Below are positions 6,318 to 10,748 of a DNA stretch of 10,748 nucleotides, in pieces. Each line of letters opens with the position of its first letter. Position 1 is the first letter of the stretch. Source of the DNA: CAUZSH01 sp963582935 (GTDB lineage Bacteria > Pseudomonadota > Gammaproteobacteria > Francisellales > Francisellaceae); NCBI GenBank assembly GCA_963582935.1, contig CAUZSH010000066.1:1-10748 (forward strand). Reading direction: 5' to 3'. The notes under the pieces are model-generated. The model was not told where the DNA came from. It saw nothing but the letters and a program-made list of their open reading frames with translations, and did no database searches. The position numbers were made by a program, and so were the translations under genes.

Positions 6318-8493
6318 TTTCGAACAAGATATTAAGCAGTTAGAACAAGGCAAGAATCATGATCCATTCAATATTTTAGGTTGCCATAAAGTTGGCAAAA
6401 AATGGCAAATCCGAGCATGGTTGCTTATGGCAGAAACGGCAATGGTTGACGATTGTATTCCACTAGAGCGCTATAAAGACACTGGGTTGTTTATAGCAGA
6501 TATTACAACGGCGCAAAAAAATAAATTAGCAGAGCATTATCGTATTGATTGGACTGAAAATGCGGAAGATAATCAATCTCCAATAACCGCTTCTGTAATT
6601 TGCCCTTATACTTTCCCTTCAACCTTAGGCGAGCTGGATTTGCATTTATTTGCCGAAGGGCGTCATTGGGATATTTATGAGGTGATGGGCGCAAAAGTTG
6701 TTGAAATAGAGCAAGTTAAAGGTGTACGCTTTTCAGTTTGGGCGCCATCGGCGAAACGTGTATCAGTTGTGGGTGGCTTTAATAACTGGAATGGTTTACG
6801 TCACCCGATGAGAGTCTGCGGTGGTTCAGGCGTTTGGGAGATCTTTATTCCCGGCTTGCAATCCAATGATGTTTATAAGTTTGAAATCTTGACACAAAAT
6901 AATGAATGCATTGTCAAAACAGATCCTTATGCAAAATCAATGGAACATCGCCCAAAAACTGCCTCAATAGTGGTGGATAGTGAACATAAGTGGGGTGACA
7001 AGCATTGGTTGCAACAAAGAACCAAGTTTGATTGGCAGCACAGCCCGATTAATATTTATGAAGTTCATTTAGGTTCTTGGCAACGTACAGATGATGGCGG
7101 TTTTTTGAATTACCGAGATATTGCCCATAAGCTTGTGGAGTATGTAAAATGGATGGGTTATACCCATATTGAATTATTGCCTGTGATGGAACATCCCTTG
7201 GATCAGTCTTGGGGCTATCAAGTTTCAGGGTATTATGCGCCAAGCAGTCGCTTTGGCACGCCGGATGACTTTCGTTATTTTGTGGATCATTGTCATCAGA
7301 ATAATATCGGTGTGTTTTTAGATTGGGTGCCTGCACATTTCCCTAAAGATGCTTTTGCGCTGGCAAGGTTTGATGGGTTACCTTTATATGAATATGCGGA
7401 CCCAAGAAAAGGAGAGCATCAAGATTGGGGCACTTATATATTTAATTTTGGTCGCTATGAAGTCCGTAATTTTCTCATTGCAAATGCGCTTTATTGGATC
7501 AAAGAATTTCATATTGATGGCTTGCGGGTGGATGCCGTGGCATCGATGTTGTATTTGAATTACTCTCGTGAAGAAGGACAGTGGATTCCGAATGAACATG
7601 GCGGTTGTGAGAATCTAGAAGCCGTTGAGTTTTTACAAACGCTTAACTCAGAAGTGCATGGACAGCACCCCGGTGCGCTGATGATGGCAGAAGAATCAAC
7701 CTCATGGCCAATGGTTTCACGCCCAACAGATATGGGTGGGTTAGGGTTTTCAATGAAGTGGAATATGGGGTGGATGAATGACACCTTGGAATATTTAGAA
7801 CGAGAGCCCGTTCACCGAGCACATCATCAAAATGATCTGACCTTTAGTCAAACCTATGCTTATAGCGAGAATTTTATTCTACCGCTTTCTCATGATGAGG
7901 TGGTGCATTTAAAACGTGCCTTAGTGAGTAAAATGCCAGGAGATGATTGGCAGAAAATGGCAAATTTTAGATTATTAATTGGTTATCAGCTATTGCATCC
8001 GGGCAAGAAATTATTATTTATGGGGTGCGAGTTTGCACAGTGGCATGAGTGGAGTGAGTCTCGTGCACTGGATTGGCATTTATGTGATCGTGCATCTAAT
8101 CGTGGAGCGCAGCTTTTTGTTAAGGACATCAATCATTTATATGCGACAGAATCCGCACTCTATCAGCGTGACTTTGAGCAAGCTGGATTTAGATGGTTAG
8201 ACTGTGATGACGCCTCACAATCTATATTAAGTTTTATTCGTGAGTCTGATGAACAAAAAGTGGTTTGTATTTTTAACTTCACACCTATAGAGCGCAATCA
8301 TTATCGAATTGGATTGCCTGAAGCGGGAAACTATCGTGAGCTCATTAATTCAGATGGCTTAACTTATGGTGGGGCGAATTCAGGAAACTTAGGGCTGGTA
8401 AAGCCTGAGGATATTCCTTATATGAACTGTCCTGTGTCGGCAGAAATTATTTTGCCACCTTTAGCTTTGGTGGTTTTGAAGATTGAAAAATAA
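6310..8493 (+). CDS. glgB: 1,4-alpha-glucan branching enzyme (GH13)
   Basis: GlgB cuts alpha-1,4 chains and re-attaches them as alpha-1,6 branches on glycogen. The length of 727 residues almost equals E. coli GlgB (728), so it is the full form with two N-terminal beta-sandwich modules. The second of these (CBM48) includes VRFSVWAPSAKRVSVVGGFN (residues 139-158). The GH13 barrel shows DWVPAHFP (338-345), HIDGLRVDAVASMLY with nucleophile Asp408, MMAEES with acid/base Glu461, and LPLSHDEVVH with Asp529. These sit at a constant +3 offset from E. coli Asp405, Glu458 and Asp526. A C-terminal beta domain ends in LPPLALVVLK. The ATG overlaps malQ by 8 bp behind a purine-rich AAAGAGAG stretch, consistent with coupled translation. 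No defects seen. Confidence 0.97.
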   Translation: MDNFEQDIKQLEQGKNHDPFNILGCHKVGKKWQIRAWLLMAETAMVDDCIPLERYKDTGLFIADITTAQKNKLAEHYRIDWTENAEDNQSPITASVICPYTFPSTLGELDLHLFAEGRHWDIYEVMGAKVVEIEQVKGVRFSVWAPSAKRVSVVGGFNNWNGLRHPMRVCGGSGVWEIFIPGLQSNDVYKFEILTQNNECIVKTDPYAKSMEHRPKTASIVVDSEHKWGDKHWLQQRTKFDWQHSPINIYEVHLGSWQRTDDGGFLNYRDIAHKLVEYVKWMGYTHIELLPVMEHPLDQSWGYQVSGYYAPSSRFGTPDDFRYFVDHCHQNNIGVFLDWVPAHFPKDAFALARFDGLPLYEYADPRKGEHQDWGTYIFNFGRYEVRNFLIANALYWIKEFHIDGLRVDAVASMLYLNYSREEGQWIPNEHGGCENLEAVEFLQTLNSEVHGQHPGALMMAEESTSWPMVSRPTDMGGLGFSMKWNMGWMNDTLEYLEREPVHRAHHQNDLTFSQTYAYSENFILPLSHDEVVHLKRALVSKMPGDDWQKMANFRLLIGYQLLHPGKKLLFMGCEFAQWHEWSESRALDWHLCDRASNRGAQLFVKDINHLYATESALYQRDFEQAGFRWLDCDDASQSILSFIRESDEQKVVCIFNFTPIERNHYRIGLPEAGNYRELINSDGLTYGGANSGNLGLVKPEDIPYMNCPVSAEIILPPLALVVLKIEK

Positions 8494-8559
8494 ACTGCCT
8501 AAGCATCAATATCATTTAGAATGATGAGCTGACAATTAAACCCAAGAGGCCCATAAAAT
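8494..8559. promoter_or_regulatory. glgB-fic spacer with hairpin and weak internal promoter candidate
   Basis: The largest gap in the cluster (66 bp). It contains a perfect 6-bp stem with a 3-nt loop, ATCATT-tag-AATGAT (8511-8525), with no T-run after it, so it is a hairpin rather than a terminator. CTGACA (8529-8534) could serve as a -35 box (5 of 6 to consensus). Possible -10 boxes are CATAAA at 17-bp spacing (4 of 6) or TAAAAT at 19-bp spacing (5 of 6). Transcription would then begin at or just after the fic start codon and would mainly serve glgA. AAGAGG (8544-8549) may be the ribosome binding site of the small ORF, 10 nt before its ATG. Confidence 0.35.
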
Positions 8560-8958
8560 ATGACGACAATAACAGACGAGGCGACCGAGTTATTTGGACA
8601 GTTACGGGGTAATGGTTTAGCCTCAGCTATCGGCACGATTGAACAGGGTTTTGAGGATGAGCTTTTTTATCCAAATATAGCTAGTCGAGCCGCTCATTTG
8701 CTGTACTTTGTTATCAAGAACCATCCTTTGGCAGATGGCAATAAACGAAGTGGATCATTTCTATTTTTATGGTATTTGCGTATCAATCAACATTTATTAG
8801 CAAAGCCTGTGGAGGCATTGATTAATGATAATGCTCTAGTTGCGCTGGCATTACTGGTCGCTGAAAGTAAACCAGATCAAAAAGAATTAATGATTCGTTT
8901 AGTTGAGCATTTTATTCAATTAAAACAGAAGAGTTTATCAAATAAAAATGAGGAGTAA
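8560..8958 (+). CDS. Fic/Doc-family protein, probably the C-terminal part of a RhuM-like/Fic protein
   Basis: Fic-fold proteins transfer a nucleotide or phosphate from a nucleotide to a target protein; Doc, a toxin of this fold, phosphorylates EF-Tu. The 132 residues contain HPLADGNKRSG (55-65), a variant of HPFxDGN(G/K)R in which Phe is Leu (57) and Lys62 gives the Doc-like NKR ending. Flanking helices AAHLLYFVIKN (44-54) and LINDNALVALALLVAES (88-103) match the C-terminal catalytic portion of larger proteins of about 330 residues that carry an N-terminal RhuM-like/DNA-binding part, as I recall that family. That N-terminal part is missing. An in-frame TAA at 8554-8556, two codons before the ATG, shows that the ORF does not continue upstream. 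Doc itself is only about 126 residues, so an active minimal domain is possible. No antitoxin-like gene is adjacent. The last sense codons (GAG GAG) form the glgA Shine-Dalgarno. It may be a remnant or a domesticated gene. Confidence 0.75.
   Translation: MTTITDEATELFGQLRGNGLASAIGTIEQGFEDELFYPNIASRAAHLLYFVIKNHPLADGNKRSGSFLFLWYLRINQHLLAKPVEALINDNALVALALLVAESKPDQKELMIRLVEHFIQLKQKSLSNKNEE
8950..8955 (+). promoter_or_regulatory. glgA ribosome binding site inside the end of the fic ORF
   Basis: GAGGAG lies 7 nt before the ATG at 8963 and within the last two sense codons of the upstream ORF. This favours 8963 as the glgA start over the ATG at 8948, which lies upstream of the site. It also links termination of the fic ORF to initiation of glgA. 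Confidence 0.85.
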
Positions 8959-8962
8959 TAAA

Positions 8963-10447
8963 ATGCCTTCAAAAAAAATGAATATCTTATTCTGTGCCTC
9001 AGAAGCATTGCCATTTATCAAAACAGGTGGGCTTGCCGATGTCGCGGGAAGTTTGCCAAAAGCATTGAATGAGTTAGGGAATGATGTCACTTTAGTGATT
9101 CCGGCTTACCGTTCTATTTTTGATAAACTTTCCGAGTTTAAAAAAGTCGGCGGTTGTGATATCGAAGCCTTTGGGCAGTGTTATACCGTAAAACTATTGC
9201 AAGCAGATATAAAAGATGCAGGTATTACCGCATTGCTCGTAGATATTCCTGAGTTGTTTGATCGACCTGATGGACCTTATTTGGCAGCAGATGGTAAAGA
9301 TTGGTGGGATAATGGCGAACGATTTGCCATTTTTTCAAAAGTGGTGGTTGAGGTTGCTATGAATCGAGTTGGGTTAAAATGGAAGGCGGATGTGGTGCAC
9401 AGCAATGATTGGCAAACGGGTTTGGTTCCAGCATTGTTGACGCTTGAAACGGCACGTCCAAAGACCATCTTTACCATTCATAATATGGCGTATCAAGGAA
9501 ATTTCCCTCATTCTGTTTTTGAATCATTGCAACTTCCTTCATATTGGTGGCATGCCGAAGAAGGTGTGGAGTTTCACGATAACCTATCTATGTTGAAAGC
9601 AGGGATTATGATGTCAGACTTTGTGACCACAGTAAGTCCAACCTATGCTAAGGAAATATGCACCACGCAATATGCCTATGGTTTTGATGGTGTGATGCAA
9701 AAACGTCGAGCGCATGGTCGTCTGTCAGGGATTTTGAACGGTATTGACAGTTCATTTTGGAATCCTGCTGTAGATCGATATATTACCTGTAATTATTCCG
9801 TAACCTCAAAGCCTGCAACCTTTAAAGCGAAAAATAAAAAATCATTGCTATTAGAGTTGGGGGCATCTGAAAAAATGGCACAATCTAAAAACCCGTTAAT
9901 TGGTTTTGTTGGGAGATTGATAGATCAGAAAGGTGTTGATTTGATCCTTGCGGTGATCCCTGATTTGATTGCGCATAGTGATGCAAATTTTGTTTTTGTG
10001 GGTTCAGGGGATGCCTCTCTTGAGTTGCAACTGCGTCAGTTAGCACATGATTGTCCTCTGCGTGTTTTTGTTTTTGTGGGTTACTCGGAAGCCTTGGCAC
10101 ATCAAGTAGAGGCGGGGTCGGATTTATTTTTAATGCCGTCACGTTTTGAGCCCTGCGGGTTGAATCAAATGTATAGTTTGGCGTATGGCACATTGCCCAT
10201 TGTGCATCATACGGGCGGTTTGGCAGATACGGTGGTGAATGCCACAATCGAGAATATTGAGGCGAATATTGCTACAGGGTTTGTATTGTATGATCCGACG
10301 GTATTTGCATTGAAAGAAACTATTTACTATGCCTTGAGTTTATATTCACAAAAGAAAATTTGGCGAAAAATACAAAAGAAAGCGATGAAACAGGATTTTT
10401 CTTGGGAGAAAAGTGCAGAGGTTTATTGTGAGCTATATAGATTGTGA
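8963..10447 (+). CDS. glgA: Glycogen synthase (ADP-glucose type, GT5)
   Basis: GlgA transfers glucose from ADP-glucose to the non-reducing end of an alpha-1,4-glucan. From the ATG at 8963 it is 494 residues (E. coli 477). The N-terminal Rossmann domain opens MNILFCASEALPFIKTGGLADV (residues 6-27), with Lys20 of the KxGGL substrate-binding motif. HSNDWQTGL (146-154) and FTIHNMAYQGNFP (170-182) follow. The C-terminal domain shows GFVGRLIDQKG (314-324), PSRFEPCGLNQ with Glu396 (392-402) and HTGGLADT (416-423), the GT-B nucleotide-sugar site. The in-frame ATG at 8948 would add five residues, but the Shine-Dalgarno lies downstream of it, so 8963 is preferred. Only 4 nt separate it from the fic stop codon. 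It is the last gene of the cluster, and no strong terminator follows. Confidence 0.96.
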   Translation: MPSKKMNILFCASEALPFIKTGGLADVAGSLPKALNELGNDVTLVIPAYRSIFDKLSEFKKVGGCDIEAFGQCYTVKLLQADIKDAGITALLVDIPELFDRPDGPYLAADGKDWWDNGERFAIFSKVVVEVAMNRVGLKWKADVVHSNDWQTGLVPALLTLETARPKTIFTIHNMAYQGNFPHSVFESLQLPSYWWHAEEGVEFHDNLSMLKAGIMMSDFVTTVSPTYAKEICTTQYAYGFDGVMQKRRAHGRLSGILNGIDSSFWNPAVDRYITCNYSVTSKPATFKAKNKKSLLLELGASEKMAQSKNPLIGFVGRLIDQKGVDLILAVIPDLIAHSDANFVFVGSGDASLELQLRQLAHDCPLRVFVFVGYSEALAHQVEAGSDLFLMPSRFEPCGLNQMYSLAYGTLPIVHHTGGLADTVVNATIENIEANIATGFVLYDPTVFALKETIYYALSLYSQKKIWRKIQKKAMKQDFSWEKSAEVYCELYRL

Positions 10448-10527
10448 ATAAGCGGTAGAATTCTTTAACTTTATTAGAATCATTTCTTGTACGAATTTTC
10501 TTTTTGAAAAGTAGTTGGGTTTGTTTT

Positions 10528-10577
10528 AAGGGTATTGGAAGTGGTGTTTTTTATATATATTAGGAAATACCTTTTTT
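10528..10577 (+). terminator. Weak candidate terminator for the glg cluster
   Basis: AAGGGTATT (10528-10536) can pair with AATACCTTT (10566-10574) over nine pairs including one G-U, and six T residues (10572-10577) follow or overlap the right arm. The 29-nt loop is long and the stem AT-rich, so the efficiency would be poor. It is the best terminator-like structure after glgA. Confidence 0.3.
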
Positions 10578-10603
10578 GACACTCTTTCAGAAATGTATAC
10601 AAT
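10576..10603 (+). promoter_or_regulatory. Sigma70-like promoter for the right-edge ORF
   Basis: The -35 box TTGACA (10576-10581) matches consensus fully, and the -10 box TACAAT (10598-10603) matches 5 of 6, with a 16-bp spacer. It is the best sigma70-type promoter I found in the window. It lies about 40 bp before the ATG at 10643, so transcription would leave a leader of about 30 nt. Confidence 0.65.
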
Positions 10604-10642
10604 ACAGTCTGTCAATTGTAATCTCATACAAATCAGGCTGTT

Positions 10643-10748
10643 ATGGCTTATCCAAACCACAATAAACGTAAACTTCAGACGTATAAATCAATCTTTATTG
10701 AGAATATTGAAAGCTTCAAAAGAGAGTATCCAAAATTTGATACGGCTT
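10643..10748 (+). CDS. N-terminal fragment of a probable transposase (3' end outside window)
   Basis: The ORF opens with ATG at 10643 and runs off the window after 35 codons. It is basic at the start (NHNKRKLQTYKSIF) and continues IESFKREYPKFDTA. The LQTYK...F...FK..YP.FDT pattern resembles the start of transposases with an N-terminal zinc-binding domain (IS91-like group) found in several intracellular gammaproteobacteria, as I remember them. The cysteine cluster that would confirm this lies beyond the window. No clear Shine-Dalgarno precedes the ATG, but a good promoter does. The assignment is tentative; an unrelated hypothetical protein is possible. Confidence 0.45.
   Translation, partial: MAYPNHNKRKLQTYKSIFIENIESFKREYPKFDTA

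Larger units (their letters stand above)
10448..10642. other. AT-rich spacer between glgA and the right-edge ORF
   Basis: These 195 bp contain no ORF I can support. Short AT-rich stems occur near 10463-10485 (ATTCT/AGAAT) and 10495-10510 (TTTTC/GAAAA), too weak to call terminators. A longer weak stem-loop and a promoter are listed separately. If the downstream ORF is a transposase, the left boundary of the insertion element should lie here. A 6-bp inverted pair, TTGACA (10576-10581) and TGTCAA (10610-10615), is present but overlaps the promoter. Confidence 0.5.

Noticed and set aside
7049..7784. Several open frames of 70-95 codons on both strands inside glgB
   Set aside because: All overlap the conserved GH13 catalytic region of glgB, have no ribosome sites I can support, and look like frame shadows.
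8511..8525. Intrinsic terminator after glgB
   Set aside because: The stem is perfect but only 6 bp, AT-rich, and is followed by gagctgac rather than a T-run, so termination is not supported.
8527..8540. Sequence resembling the trp/tac -35 region (GAGCTGACAATTAA)
   Set aside because: The likeness to the E. coli trp promoter is partial (CTGACA instead of TTGACA) and no strong -10 follows at 17 bp; kept only as a weak internal promoter candidate.
9885..10247. Minus-strand open frame of 120 codons
   Set aside because: It lies wholly opposite glgA, encodes a low-complexity Pro/His/Asn/Gln-rich sequence with no recognisable domain, and glgA is clearly the real gene here.
10576..10615. TTGACA/TGTCAA as a terminal inverted repeat of the right-edge element
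   Set aside because: Only 6 bp match, the left arm coincides with the -35 box of a good promoter, and IS91-like elements lack terminal inverted repeats, so chance is likely.

Overview
The window looks like a chromosomal segment of a low-GC gammaproteobacterium (by eye near 40% GC). The glycogen proteins are of the proteobacterial type, and the MHS-type transporter and 3-methyladenine glycosylase fit the same group. I cannot name the genus. A Legionellales- or Thiotrichales-like host is only a guess from protein style.

Layout. The left edge holds the 3' end of a tag gene (DNA-3-methyladenine glycosylase I, 1-321, +). It meets, tail to tail with a 4-bp overlap, an MHS-type major facilitator transporter (318-1610, -). 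A 205-bp divergent intergenic region follows. It carries a 19-bp tandem duplication across the transporter start codon and a long imperfect inverted repeat in front of glgC. From 1816 to 10447 there is one plus-strand cluster for alpha-glucan metabolism: glgC, a GH57 glycoside hydrolase, malQ (TTG start), glgB, a small Fic/Doc-like ORF, and glgA. The gaps are 32 bp, 27 bp, an 8-bp overlap, 66 bp and 4 bp, so co-transcription is likely. The right edge (10643-10748) is the start of an ORF that I tentatively read as an insertion-sequence transposase, behind a good sigma70-like promoter.

How the genes work together. GlgC makes ADP-glucose, GlgA polymerises it into alpha-1,4-glucan, and GlgB adds alpha-1,6 branches. 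MalQ (GH77) and the GH57 enzyme remodel or partly degrade the glucan. No glycogen phosphorylase, debranching enzyme (glgX) or phosphoglucomutase is present in the window.

The odd element is the 132-residue Fic/Doc-like ORF between glgB and glgA. It matches only the C-terminal catalytic part of the larger RhuM-like/Fic proteins as I remember them, has the motif HPLADGNKR, and its last two sense codons contain the Shine-Dalgarno sequence of glgA. I see no CRISPR array, tRNA or rRNA, and no convincing strong terminator. Most of the window is a conventional glycogen operon. The Fic-like insertion and the two intergenic repeat structures are the parts most worth checking.
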